From NCBI GenBank assembly GCA_002476495.1, contig DLKL01000019.1, forward strand, positions 1,837 to 37,021: a stretch of 35,185 nt of DNA. Direction: 5' to 3'. The notes under the pieces are model-generated. The model was not told where the DNA came from and ran no database searches. It saw only the letters and a program-made list of their open reading frames with translations. How positions within the stretch are numbered: the first letter of the stretch is position 1; each line of letters opens with the position of its first letter. This document shows positions 7,839 through 16,274 of the stretch, one piece after another. The position numbers and the translations under genes are program-made. Source of the DNA: Lachnospiraceae bacterium UBA7589. Lineage in GTDB: Bacteria; Bacillota; Clostridia; Lachnospirales; Lachnospiraceae.

Positions 7839-8930
7839 ATGATGAAAAACAGCTTTGATAAAATATTTGTTATTGTATTCGCAATATGCTTTTACGGATT
7901 TTCACTGCTGTGTTATATCAAGCCTGCACAGGCTGTATCAAAAGAGGAAAGAAGAAAGCTTACACAGATGCCGGATATCAGTGTGGATAATATTATCTCC
8001 GGACAATTTATGGATAAGTTTGAGAAGTATGCAACGGATCAGATACCCTTCCGGCAGACCTTAAGAGCCTGTAAAAGCTGGTTCGATATGTATGCTATGG
8101 GGAAAGGTGATATAGACAGACTGTATATTAATGATGGCTATATTGTTAAGCAGGAATATCCACTCAATGAGGAATCCCTTTATCATGCCGCAGACAGGTT
8201 CAGGTATGTATACGATAAGTATCTTGGAGATAGCAGGGTTTATATGTCAATAATTCCCGATAAAAATTATTATGCCAATGGGGATAAACAGTTAAAAATG
8301 GATTACGATAAATTGGTTGAAATTATGTGTGATAGTATGGAATATTGTGAATACATTGACATATTCCCCCAGCTTAGCCTCCGGGATTATTATGTAACAG
8401 ACCCGCATTGGAAGCAGCAAAATATAGCCCCGGCAGCCAATATCCTGCTGAAGGGTATGGGAAACAAAGAATATTGGGAGTATTCATATGTGTATATGGA
8501 CAAGCTGTTTTATGGCTCATACTATGGGCAGCTGGCTTTGCCTGCAGATGGAGATAAGTTGGCATATACCATTGCTCCTTATATTTTAAGTGCAACGGCA
8601 TATGACTATCAGAATAACCGTGACATATGGATTTATGACCTGGCGGCTGCAAATGGCAGAGACGCCTACGAGATGTATTTATACGGCTCTTTATCCCTGG
8701 TGACAATTGATAATCAGCAAAGTAACGGCAACAGGGAGCTTATTATTTTCAGGGATTCCTTTGGCTCATCCATAGCACCTATGCTGTTGTCCGGATATTC
8801 AAGAATAACTTTAGTTGACATAAGATATATAAGCATAGATATATTGGGGGAATATATTGATTTTAATGGAAAGGATGTATTGTTTTTGTATAGTACAACA
8901 GTGTTAAACAACAGTGATGCGATAAAATAG
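7839..8930 (+). CDS. DHHW/AlgX-like SGNH-fold protein, partner of the MBOAT protein
   Basis: Membrane-anchored extracytoplasmic protein, 363 residues. One N-terminal hydrophobic segment (about residues 9-28) is followed by the PAQAVSKEERRKLTQMP region common to DHHW proteins. The motif DPHW (Asp188-Trp191) corresponds to the family signature, and RDSFGSS (Asp306, Ser307) to the SGNH-like serine block. In alginate-type systems such proteins receive the acetyl group from the MBOAT partner and transfer it to the polymer. The start is ATG at 7839 (or 7842) after GAGGAGG. It lies 15 bases after the MBOAT stop, so the two are co-transcribed. Confidence 0.85.
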   Translation: MMKNSFDKIFVIVFAICFYGFSLLCYIKPAQAVSKEERRKLTQMPDISVDNIISGQFMDKFEKYATDQIPFRQTLRACKSWFDMYAMGKGDIDRLYINDGYIVKQEYPLNEESLYHAADRFRYVYDKYLGDSRVYMSIIPDKNYYANGDKQLKMDYDKLVEIMCDSMEYCEYIDIFPQLSLRDYYVTDPHWKQQNIAPAANILLKGMGNKEYWEYSYVYMDKLFYGSYYGQLALPADGDKLAYTIAPYILSATAYDYQNNRDIWIYDLAAANGRDAYEMYLYGSLSLVTIDNQQSNGNRELIIFRDSFGSSIAPMLLSGYSRITLVDIRYISIDILGEYIDFNGKDVLFLYSTTVLNNSDAIK

Positions 8931-8984
8931 GATAAGGGAAAGCTATGTAAAGCTCTACAAAACTATACAATATTAATATTATTC

Positions 8985-9013
8985 TTGAAATATGTGTCGT
9001 TAAATGTTATTTT
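8985..9013 (+). promoter_or_regulatory. Possible promoter of the purine genes
   Basis: -35 TTGAAA (8985-8990), 17-base spacer, -10 TATTTT (9008-9013) in the 117-base gap before the IMP cyclohydrolase gene. I find no purine riboswitch motif here. Confidence 0.4.
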
Positions 9014-9047
9014 ATATCAATGAGAATAAGGAAGGAAGGTTAATCTA

Positions 9048-9761
9048 ATGGAAATGAAGAATCTGGCAACAGAATTAAAGGAGAATGCCTATCCCGGCAG
9101 AGGAATTGTTATTGGTAAGAGTGCCGATGGCAGGAAGGCGGTAGCAGGTTATTTTATTATGGGCAGAAGCGAGAACAGCCGTAACCGTGTATTTGTCAGT
9201 GAGGGTGAGGGAATTCGTACTGAAGCATATGATCCATCGAAATTAGTTGATCCATCCCTTATCATTTATGCGCCTGTTCGTGTTCTCGGCAATAAGACTA
9301 TTGTTACCAACGGTGACCAGACTGATACCATATATGAAGGAATGGATAAGCAGCTTACCTTTGAACAAAGCTTAAGAACCAGGGAGTTTGAACCTGACGG
9401 GCCAAATTATACTCCGAGAATATCGGGGATTATGCATATTGAGAATGGCATGTTTAATTATGCCATGTCAATACTTAAGAGTAATAACGGTAATCCTGAT
9501 GCATGCAACAGATATACCTTTGCTTACGAAAATCCTGTGGCAGGAGAGGGTCATTTTATCCATACATACATGCATGACGGAAATCCTCTTCCAAGCTTTG
9601 AAGGGGAACCCAAATGGGTATCTATTCCCGATGACATTGATGAATTTACAGATATGCTGTGGACTAACCTTAACCGGGAGAATAAGGTTTCACTTTTTGT
9701 GAGATTTATTGATATACAGACAGGGAAATATGAGACAAGGATTGTTAATAAGAATAAATAA
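9048..9761 (+). CDS. purO: IMP cyclohydrolase, PurO type
   Basis: Cytosolic enzyme that closes FAICAR to IMP, the last step of purine synthesis. The 237 residues match the PurO-type IMP cyclohydrolase family first known from archaea. Recognisable stretches are YPGRGIVIGKSADGRK near the start, GYFIMGRSENSRNRVF (residues 35-50), and the block NYTPRISGIM. It sits 21 bases before a stand-alone AICAR formyltransferase gene, which performs the preceding step and lacks its own cyclohydrolase domain, so the two proteins together replace bifunctional PurH. The ATG follows GGAAGGAAGG. The symbol is by family; the archaeal name may not be used in this group. Confidence 0.85.
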   Translation: MEMKNLATELKENAYPGRGIVIGKSADGRKAVAGYFIMGRSENSRNRVFVSEGEGIRTEAYDPSKLVDPSLIIYAPVRVLGNKTIVTNGDQTDTIYEGMDKQLTFEQSLRTREFEPDGPNYTPRISGIMHIENGMFNYAMSILKSNNGNPDACNRYTFAYENPVAGEGHFIHTYMHDGNPLPSFEGEPKWVSIPDDIDEFTDMLWTNLNRENKVSLFVRFIDIQTGKYETRIVNKNK

Positions 9762-9782
9762 TTTACAGAAAGGATATAACAA

Positions 9783-10961
9783 ATGAAAGAATTAGAATTG
9801 AAATATGGATGTAACCCTAATCAGAAGCCATCCAGAATTTATATGTCAAACGGTGAGGAATTACCAATAAAGGTACTTTGTGGTAAGCCGGGATATATTA
9901 ATTTTCTTGATGCGTTTAACGGTTGGCAGCTTGTAAAGGAGCTTAAGGAAGCAACCGGACTTCCGGCAGCCACCTCCTTCAAACATGTATCACCGGCAGG
10001 TGCTGCAGTAGGTCTTTTGTTGGATGAAACTCTTGCAAAAATATACTGGGTAGATGATTTGGGAGAGCTTTCTCCACTGGCAAGTGCCTATGCAAGGGCA
10101 AGAGGTGCAGACAGAATGTCATCCTTTGGTGATTTTATAGCTCTTTCCGACGTATGTGATGTGTCTACAGCAAAGATAATTAAAAGAGAGGTCTCTGACG
10201 GTGTCATTGCACCGGGATATGAGCCTGAAGCATTAGAGATATTAAAACAGAAGAAAAAGGGTAATTACAATATAATTGAAATAGATCCGTCATATAAGCC
10301 GGAGCCTATAGAGAGAAAGCAGGTTTACGGAATAACCTTTGAGCAGGGAAGAAATGAGCTTCCGATAAATGAGGAACTTCTTGCAAACGTAGTCACTGAC
10401 AATAAGGAAATACCTGCATCAGCAAAGATGGATTTGATTATTGCATTAATTACATTAAAGTATACACAGTCCAATTCAGTATGTTATGCAAAAAACGGAC
10501 AAGCAATCGGTATAGGTGCAGGACAGCAATCCAGGGTTCATTGTACCCGTCTCGCAGGTCAGAAGGCAGATAACTGGCTGTTGCGACAGAGCCCAAAGGT
10601 GCTTAATCTTCCATTTCTTGACACAATAGGAAGGGCAGACCGGGATAATGCCATCGACAATTATATAGGGGAAGAATATATGGATGTTCTTGCCGAGGGC
10701 GCATGGCAGAAGGTATTCAAGGAGAAACCTGAGGTATTTACAAGGGAAGAAAAAAGAGCATGGCTTGATAAAATGGATGATGTTGCACTTGGCTCAGATG
10801 CTTTTTTCCCATTTTCAGATAACATAGAGAGAGCTAAAAAAAGCGGAGTAAAATATATTGCCCAGCCGGGTGGCTCAATAAGGGATGATGCAGTTATAGA
10901 ATGCTGCAACAAATATAACATGGCTATGGCATTTACCGGCATCCGTCTCTTCCATCATTAA
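9783..10961 (+). CDS. purH: AICAR formyltransferase, stand-alone and similar to the animal ATIC domain
   Basis: Transfers a formyl group from 10-formyltetrahydrofolate to AICAR, giving FAICAR. The 392 residues cover only the transformylase half of PurH; the N-terminal IMP cyclohydrolase domain is absent. The catalytic Lys-His pair is Lys67-His68 in SFKHVSPAGAAVG. The segments YARARGADRMSSFGDF, KYTQSNSVCYAKNGQ, IGAGQQSR and the C-terminal RLFHH resemble the human ATIC transformylase domain as I remember it, more than typical bacterial PurH, which has KHxNPCG in place of KHVSPAG. The upstream PurO-type cyclohydrolase supplies the missing activity. A strong terminator follows. The symbol purH is used in the sense of the transformylase part only. 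Confidence 0.92.
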   Translation: MKELELKYGCNPNQKPSRIYMSNGEELPIKVLCGKPGYINFLDAFNGWQLVKELKEATGLPAATSFKHVSPAGAAVGLLLDETLAKIYWVDDLGELSPLASAYARARGADRMSSFGDFIALSDVCDVSTAKIIKREVSDGVIAPGYEPEALEILKQKKKGNYNIIEIDPSYKPEPIERKQVYGITFEQGRNELPINEELLANVVTDNKEIPASAKMDLIIALITLKYTQSNSVCYAKNGQAIGIGAGQQSRVHCTRLAGQKADNWLLRQSPKVLNLPFLDTIGRADRDNAIDNYIGEEYMDVLAEGAWQKVFKEKPEVFTREEKRAWLDKMDDVALGSDAFFPFSDNIERAKKSGVKYIAQPGGSIRDDAVIECCNKYNMAMAFTGIRLFHH

Positions 10962-10977
10962 TAAATGTAAACGAATA

Positions 10978-11032
10978 AAAAAAAGGTCTGTTGCTTTAAC
11001 GATTAAAAGTCGTTGAAGCGAGACCTTTTTTT
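10978..11032 (+). terminator. Rho-independent terminator after the purine genes
   Basis: A long stem: AAAAAGGTCT pairs with AGACCTTTTT, and inside it GCTTTAACGA pairs with TCGTTGAAGC (one G-U pair) around an ATTAAAAG-type loop. A run of seven T follows. The outer A/T arms would also work on the minus strand. Confidence 0.85.
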
Positions 11033-11075
11033 ACTGTTAATGATATTATTTTGGGGTTAATATTTGTGTATTGGC

Positions 11076-11117
11076 TGAGTATATGACAAATGTCACATGA
11101 GTAATTTACAATACTCA
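11076..11117 (+). promoter_or_regulatory. Cluster of palindromes upstream of the ABC exporter promoter (probable regulator site)
   Basis: TGACA-AA-TGTCA (11084-11095) is a perfect palindrome. TGAGTA and TACTCA (11098-11117) form a second, and another TGAGTAT at 11076 can pair with ATACTCA at 11111. All lie upstream of the -10 TATAAT at 11145. The position fits an activator such as the NarL-type response regulator encoded at 15589-16209. Confidence 0.45.
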
Positions 11118-11144
11118 CTTACAACATTTTTTCTGTTGAGCTAT

Positions 11145-11150
11145 TATAAT
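11145..11150 (+). promoter_or_regulatory. -10 element of the ABC exporter operon
   Basis: A perfect TATAAT lies 24 bases before the start codon, but no good -35 hexamer is found at 16-18 bases spacing. This is typical of activator-dependent promoters and fits the palindromes just upstream. Confidence 0.5.
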
Positions 11151-11174
11151 CATAAGAAAACGGAGGTATAGAAT

Positions 11175-12125
11175 ATGAGTCAAACAGTAGTAAAAATTGA
11201 TAATCTTGTAAAAAGATACAGAGATGTACTTGCAGTAGATCATTTCAGCCTGGAGATAAAGGAAGGGGAAGTATTCGGACTGCTTGGACCAAATGGCTCA
11301 GGAAAAACAACAACAATAAATTGTATGTTGTCACTTCTCAAATATGATAAAGGAGAAATAGAATTATTCGGACAAAAAATGACTCCGGATAATTATCAGG
11401 TTAAGAAGAACATCGGAGTGGTAATGCAGAATGTAGCTGTATACAATGAGCTTACTGTTTATGAAAATGTAGATTATTTTTGCGGACTTTATATAAGTGA
11501 CAAAAATCTGAGAAAAAGGTATGTTGACGAGGCATTGGATTTTGTAGATTTACAGGAATTTAAGAAATTCTATCCCAAAAAGTTGTCAGGTGGTCTGTTA
11601 AGAAGATTAAATATAGCGTGTGGAATTGCACATAAGCCGAAGCTGATAATTATGGATGAGCCTACCGTTGCAGTTGATCCTCAGAGCAGAAACCGGATAT
11701 TGGAAGGTATAGAGGAGCTTAACAGACAAGGAAGTACAATTATATACACATCTCATTATATGGAAGAGGTTGAGCAGATCTGTAGCAGAATAGCCATAAT
11801 GGACAGAGGAAAAAACCTTGCCATAGGAACTAAGGATGAGCTGAAAAAAATGATTAAGAATACAGAAACTGTAATAATAGAAGCATCTCAGATATCCAGT
11901 GAGGACATAGAGGAAATAAGCAGGCTTGATCATGTATATGATGTAAGCTTTAAGGACGGAAAGCTGGTAGCCAAATGCAGTGGAGGAAAGCATAATCTTA
12001 TCAGAATTCTGGATTACCTTAACAATAAGGATATTCCGTGCGGACGAGTATATTCAGAGCTTCCGACTCTGAATGATGTATTCCTTGAAATTACAGGAAA
12101 AGAGCTTCGCGATAAGGAGGTATAA
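11175..12125 (+). CDS. ABC-2 type exporter, ATP-binding protein
   Basis: Cytoplasmic ATPase of an exporter, 316 residues. Walker A is GPNGSGKTT (38-46), the Q-loop VVMQNVAVYNELTVYENV, the signature LSGGLLRRLN (from Leu137), Walker B LIIMDEPTVAVDPQ (Asp161, Glu162) and the switch YTSHYMEEVE. The C-terminal extension of about 90 residues ending in TLNDVFLEITGKELRD is typical of DrrA/NatA-like drug and lipid exporters. The ATG follows CGGAGG. It is 2 bases from the first permease gene. With two permeases and a following DesK/NarL-type two-component system, the layout resembles the linearmycin-resistance transporter LnrLMN of Bacillus; the substrate is not known here. Confidence 0.93.
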   Translation: MSQTVVKIDNLVKRYRDVLAVDHFSLEIKEGEVFGLLGPNGSGKTTTINCMLSLLKYDKGEIELFGQKMTPDNYQVKKNIGVVMQNVAVYNELTVYENVDYFCGLYISDKNLRKRYVDEALDFVDLQEFKKFYPKKLSGGLLRRLNIACGIAHKPKLIIMDEPTVAVDPQSRNRILEGIEELNRQGSTIIYTSHYMEEVEQICSRIAIMDRGKNLAIGTKDELKKMIKNTETVIIEASQISSEDIEEISRLDHVYDVSFKDGKLVAKCSGGKHNLIRILDYLNNKDIPCGRVYSELPTLNDVFLEITGKELRDKEV

Positions 12126-12127
12126 GG

Positions 12128-13273
12128 ATGTTCTGGCATAGCTTTAAGTATGGATTAAAGACAACAATAAGAGATAAATCCCAGATGTTCTGGAGTTTTT
12201 TATTCATTATTATCCTTGGAACTCTTTTTCAGTCAACCTTTGGAAATGCATATGAAGTATCAGATATTATATCAGGTATAGAGGTTATAGCTTACATAGA
12301 AGAGGCTGAGATAAAGGATAATGTATCGGAAATAATTGAGAACATAACAGTAGGGGAGGATGAAAAAAAGCTTTTTATTATAACCTACTGTGCAAGCATG
12401 GAAGAGGCAGAAAAAGAGCTTGATGCTTCAGAAGCTGAAGGTCTGTTATATTCTGAAAATGGAGAACTGAAGCTAAAATTGAAGGAAAATGGAATATCTG
12501 AGAGTATACTTGCATCCGTAGTAGGAAAGTACCACCAGATTGTAACGGTGATGAAGGATGTAAAGAATATGCCTTATAATATTCAGCTTAGTGTTATGAA
12601 TCTGCTTATGGGTGAGGAGGTAGAAAATACCGATAAATTCTTGTCTGATGGTGAAATGAATGCATATGCACAGTATTTTTATAATCTTCTTGCAATGGCA
12701 TGTCTTATGGCATGCTCAGGTGGAATTAACTTTGCAATCAAAAATCAGGGTAATCTGTCGGCACTTGGAGCAAGAAAAAATCTTGCAGGCTCTGATAGTG
12801 CTCCAAGAACACTGGGAGGCCTTATTTCAGAATGGCTGCTTCTTACCATAACCAGTATACTTGCTTTTTGTTACCTTGTTCTTATCGGAGTAGACTTTGG
12901 TAATAAAATTGCCGCTATATTGCTTATTTTGCTGATGGGTAATCTTCTGGGTATTACTGCCGGATACTGTATAGGAAGTATTGGAAATCTTTCCCAAAAT
13001 GTTAAGGAAACCTTTGGAACACTGTTTTCTGTATTTACCGGATTCTTAAGCGGACTTATGATACTTGATATGAGAATGATTGTAGAACAGAATTGCCCTT
13101 TTATTAATGATATAAATCCTGCAGTATGGATTAGTGATGCATTCTATTCTCTTATGATTTACGATACCTATGACAGATACTGGCATAATATGTTACTCAT
13201 AACACTGGGTTCAGTTATATTTGCAATAGGTGGTATTATATTGGGAAGGAGAAAAGATTATGCAAGTGTTTAA
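12128..13273 (+). CDS. ABC-2 type exporter, permease 1
   Basis: Membrane subunit of 381 residues with the YhgE/YfiM-like plan: one transmembrane segment at about 20-40, a large outer domain (about 45-175), then five hydrophobic segments from residue about 178 to the C-terminus. SGLMILDMRM and the following NPAVWISDAFYSLMIYD are typical of the last part of ABC-2 permeases. It starts 2 bases after the ATPase stop, after GGAGG, and overlaps the next permease gene by 14 bases. Both permeases presumably form a heterodimer. Confidence 0.9.
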   Translation: MFWHSFKYGLKTTIRDKSQMFWSFLFIIILGTLFQSTFGNAYEVSDIISGIEVIAYIEEAEIKDNVSEIIENITVGEDEKKLFIITYCASMEEAEKELDASEAEGLLYSENGELKLKLKENGISESILASVVGKYHQIVTVMKDVKNMPYNIQLSVMNLLMGEEVENTDKFLSDGEMNAYAQYFYNLLAMACLMACSGGINFAIKNQGNLSALGARKNLAGSDSAPRTLGGLISEWLLLTITSILAFCYLVLIGVDFGNKIAAILLILLMGNLLGITAGYCIGSIGNLSQNVKETFGTLFSVFTGFLSGLMILDMRMIVEQNCPFINDINPAVWISDAFYSLMIYDTYDRYWHNMLLITLGSVIFAIGGIILGRRKDYASV

Positions 13274-14363
13274 AACCTATTTTAAGATAGTAAAAAAGCA
13301 TTTTGTTGCCATAATCATATATTTTGGAATCTTTGGAATACTTATAAGTTTTATGGCATCTGCAAGTGATGAGGATAAGTCATATCAATCCAGTGAATTA
13401 CCCATAGCAATTTTTAATGAGGATTCATCTGCCAAAGCAAAATATCTGGAAAAGTATTTGAGAGAGTACCAGGATGTGAAGGATGTGGAAAACGATGATA
13501 ATATCCTACAGGATTATTTATATTATCAGGTTATAGATTATATCCTGTATATAGATGAGGGATATAAGCTTACTAATATAAAGCGTCCCGGCTCCGGCTC
13601 GGGAGTATATATTGACAATATCATACAGAATTTTACCCGGGTTTATGATTCCTTTGCTGCTGCTGGCTATGGCGATGATGAGGCCTATGAAAAGACAAAG
13701 GAAGCGATGGATACAACAGAGCTCATAAGCCTTAGAGATAATGAATCCGGAAAATCAAAGGTATACTTTTTCTATGTATATGCTTCATACATTATAGTTG
13801 CGTTACTCACAACAGCAATATCACCTGTAATTATTGCCATGAATCAGAAGGATGTGAGAGAAAGAGCCATGATTTCTTCCTTCAGCTATAGAAAAAGGAA
13901 TATTCAGATAGTAATTGCCACAATAGTTACCAGTATAATAATGTGGGTATTGATAAATGTGTGTTCCGGTATATTATGTGGAAAAGCAGTACTTGAAGGG
14001 GAAAATGTATATTATATTCTTAATTCCATTTGCTTTCTCATGGTTTCTGTGGGAATTGTATGCATAATTTCCAGCTTTTCAGTAAAGCAGGAAGCAATTA
14101 ACATGATATCCAATGTTGTGTGCCTGTCCCTGAGTTTTCTGGGTGGAGTGTTTGTCCCTATGGATATTTTCGGGGATACAATGATGAAGATAGCAAAGTG
14201 TACACCAACATATTGGTATGTAAAGGCATGTAATAATATTTCTGATGCTAATATAGACAGCGGTACATATGCCTATATGGGAATACAGCTTTTGTTTGCC
14301 TGTGCGTTGATGACCATAGCCCTGGTTATTACAAAAAGAATGAGACAGAAAAAGAACAGCTAG
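13260..14363 (+). CDS. ABC-2 type exporter, permease 2
   Basis: Second membrane subunit, 367 residues, with the same plan as its neighbour: one N-terminal transmembrane segment, an outer domain, then five hydrophobic segments (from about residue 177). The C-terminal block LGGVFVPMDIFGDTMMKIAKCTPTYWYVKA is typical of the ABC-2 family. I chose the ATG at 13260, which has GGGAAGGA just upstream, over a GTG at 13230. The reading frame overlaps the preceding permease by 14 bases. A strong terminator follows. Confidence 0.9.
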   Translation: MQVFKTYFKIVKKHFVAIIIYFGIFGILISFMASASDEDKSYQSSELPIAIFNEDSSAKAKYLEKYLREYQDVKDVENDDNILQDYLYYQVIDYILYIDEGYKLTNIKRPGSGSGVYIDNIIQNFTRVYDSFAAAGYGDDEAYEKTKEAMDTTELISLRDNESGKSKVYFFYVYASYIIVALLTTAISPVIIAMNQKDVRERAMISSFSYRKRNIQIVIATIVTSIIMWVLINVCSGILCGKAVLEGENVYYILNSICFLMVSVGIVCIISSFSVKQEAINMISNVVCLSLSFLGGVFVPMDIFGDTMMKIAKCTPTYWYVKACNNISDANIDSGTYAYMGIQLLFACALMTIALVITKRMRQKKNS

Positions 14364-14385
14364 TACAAGAATGAATAAACCAAAG

Positions 14386-14424
14386 CCAGTTTAAACGGTC
14401 AGGATCGTTTAAACTGGTTCTTTT
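14386..14424 (+). terminator. Rho-independent terminator after the ABC exporter genes
   Basis: A perfect 12-bp stem (CCAGTTTAAACG with CGTTTAAACTGG) and an 8-base loop, followed by TTCTTTTC and further T-rich sequence. It separates the exporter from the two-component genes. Confidence 0.85.
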
Positions 14425-14430
14425 CTATTT

Positions 14431-14460
14431 TTGCTTCACATGATAGAATAAGCGTATCAT
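14431..14460 (+). promoter_or_regulatory. Weak promoter candidate for the two-component genes
   Basis: -35 TTGCTT (14431-14436), 18-base spacer, -10 TATCAT (14455-14460), 17 bases before the start at 14478. The -35 match is modest. Confidence 0.3.
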
Positions 14461-14477
14461 TTTATTGGGAGAATAGT

Positions 14478-15569
14478 ATGTCATTTGTTACAGACAGAAT
14501 AATTTTAATTTTATTAAGTATAGGAATAATGAGCAATTCATTGCCGGTGGAGAAAATAGTAGTTCTTACATTGATTAATGTAATTATAGCAGGAATTACA
14601 TATTGTTTTGACAGTAGGCAGACAGCGTTAATCCTTTCCGGAGTATATATTGCACTAGCTTTGTTAATTCCTGAATTAATATACATTGTTCCTGTGATTA
14701 TGTATATCACTGCATATCAGGAAAACGGAATAGAAATGGGTCTGGTATTTCTGCTGTTTGTGATATGCATGATTTATAATCATATACCGTCAGGTATTAA
14801 TTGCTATTTTCTTGCCCTTACGCTTTTTCTTGCGATACTGTTACAATCTCAAAGTAAAAAGAACAGTCAGTTAAAGCAGCTTGTAAGAGAAATAAGAGAT
14901 AACTCCGTAGAAAAAAATATGCTGCTTGCTGAAAAAAATGTGAGATTGATAGAAAAACAGGATCAGGAAGTATATGTGGCTACACTTAAGGAAAGAAACA
15001 GGATTGCAAGAGAAATACATGATAATGTAGGACATATGCTTACCAGATCCATATTGCAGATGGGTGCTCTCCTGACTGTAAATAAGGAAGAACCCCTTCA
15101 TGGTCAGCTCTTACTGGTAAAGGACAATCTTGATGTAGCAATGAATAATATAAGGGAAAGTGTACACGATTTACATGATGATTCCGTGGATGTGAAGCAA
15201 TCCATTATTGAGATGGCAACGCCTCTTAAGGAAAAATTTGAATGTAAAATAGAATATGACGCAGAAAAAAATATTGACCGGAAATACAAATATGCTATTT
15301 TGGGAATAGTTAAGGAGGCTATATCCAATATTATAAAACACAGCAACAATGACCAAGTGGAGATAACCATAAGGGAACACCCCGGGGTGTATCAGGTAGT
15401 TGTGTGGGATTATAGTGACAAAAAGGATGACAGTAAACAGGTTCAGTATAATCTACATCAGGGAATAGGACTGGAAAATATGATGGAACGGGTTAAGGCA
15501 CTAAACGGGAATTTGATAATAGATAATAATAAAGGTTTCAGATTATTCGTCACATTGCCAAGAATATAG
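14478..15569 (+). CDS. Membrane sensor histidine kinase, DesK/NarL-partner type
   Basis: Sensor kinase of 363 residues. About five hydrophobic segments (residues 4-115) with almost no outer loop suggest that it senses a signal in the membrane. A short coiled coil follows, then the HisKA_3 dimerisation box RNRIAREIHDNVGHMLTR with His181 as the phosphorylated residue. The ATP-binding domain shows the N-box (IVKEAISNIIKHSNN) and a G-box (GIGLENMMERV). It precedes the response regulator gene by 19 bases. The DesK-like plan and the nearby exporter suggest detection of a membrane-active compound, by analogy with LnrJ. Confidence 0.92.
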   Translation: MSFVTDRIILILLSIGIMSNSLPVEKIVVLTLINVIIAGITYCFDSRQTALILSGVYIALALLIPELIYIVPVIMYITAYQENGIEMGLVFLLFVICMIYNHIPSGINCYFLALTLFLAILLQSQSKKNSQLKQLVREIRDNSVEKNMLLAEKNVRLIEKQDQEVYVATLKERNRIAREIHDNVGHMLTRSILQMGALLTVNKEEPLHGQLLLVKDNLDVAMNNIRESVHDLHDDSVDVKQSIIEMATPLKEKFECKIEYDAEKNIDRKYKYAILGIVKEAISNIIKHSNNDQVEITIREHPGVYQVVVWDYSDKKDDSKQVQYNLHQGIGLENMMERVKALNGNLIIDNNKGFRLFVTLPRI

Positions 15570-15588
15570 ATAAGGAAAGGAAAACGAT

Positions 15589-16209
15589 ATGAGGATTTTG
15601 ATAGTAGATGATGATATATTGGTAGCCATGTCCCTGAAAACAATACTTGAAGCAGATGAAAATATAGAGGTGGTGGGAGTTGGCAGCAGTGGTGAAGATG
15701 CATGCATCCTTTATGAGAAGCTTGCCCCGGATATATTGCTTATGGATATACGGATGGAAGGAATGTCAGGCCTTGAGGCGGGGCAGAATATAATAAAAAA
15801 ACATCCACAAAGCAAAATACTGTATCTGACAACATTTATGGATGACGAATATATAGTAAAGGCGCTTACTATGGGAGCCAAGGGGTACATACTTAAGCAG
15901 GATTTTGAAAGCATTGTTCCGGCTCTTGATGCAGTGTATAGTGGACAGAGTGTATTTGGCAAGGATATAGTTGATAAGCTTCCGGAAATGATGCACAAAA
16001 AGGGAAACTTTGACAGCAGCAGGTATGATATATCCGATAAAGAGATGGAGATAATAAGGGAAGTAGCAAATGGGTACTCCAATAAGGAAATATCAGGTAG
16101 ATTGTATTTAAGTGAGGGGACAATAAGAAATTATATAAGTGTTATCCTTGAAAAGCTGGCACTCAGAGACAGAACCCAGCTGGCCATATTCTATTATAAG
16201 AATCTATAA
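15589..16209 (+). CDS. NarL/LuxR-family response regulator
   Basis: Transcription factor of 206 residues: a receiver domain (1-120) with the acidic cluster Asp7-Asp9, the phosphorylated Asp53 in LLMDIRM and a conserved Lys in GAKGYILKQ, then a LuxR-type helix-turn-helix (about 143-200) with IIREVANGYSNKEISGRLYL and SEGTIRNYISVILEKL. It is the partner of the kinase directly upstream. Its probable target is the exporter operon at 11175, whose promoter has palindromes in an activator position. The ATG follows AAGGAAAGG. Confidence 0.95.
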   Translation: MRILIVDDDILVAMSLKTILEADENIEVVGVGSSGEDACILYEKLAPDILLMDIRMEGMSGLEAGQNIIKKHPQSKILYLTTFMDDEYIVKALTMGAKGYILKQDFESIVPALDAVYSGQSVFGKDIVDKLPEMMHKKGNFDSSRYDISDKEMEIIREVANGYSNKEISGRLYLSEGTIRNYISVILEKLALRDRTQLAIFYYKNL

Positions 16210-16274
16210 GAAACCTACAAAAAGGACAATAAAAAAGCTTCATACATACGTATTTTATACATGGGGGGTTAGAA

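Noticed and set aside
8931..9047. Possible purine riboswitch before the IMP cyclohydrolase gene
   Set aside because: The conserved loop and junction sequences of purine or PRPP-type riboswitches are not visible, and the gap is only 117 bases.
9783..10961. Truncated purH pseudogene
   Set aside because: The transformylase domain is complete with a good start, and a complete cyclohydrolase gene of another family lies directly upstream, so this is a real split arrangement.
15711..16082. A 123-codon open frame on the minus strand
   Set aside because: Antisense to the response regulator gene, Ser/Ile-rich without a motif or ribosome site.
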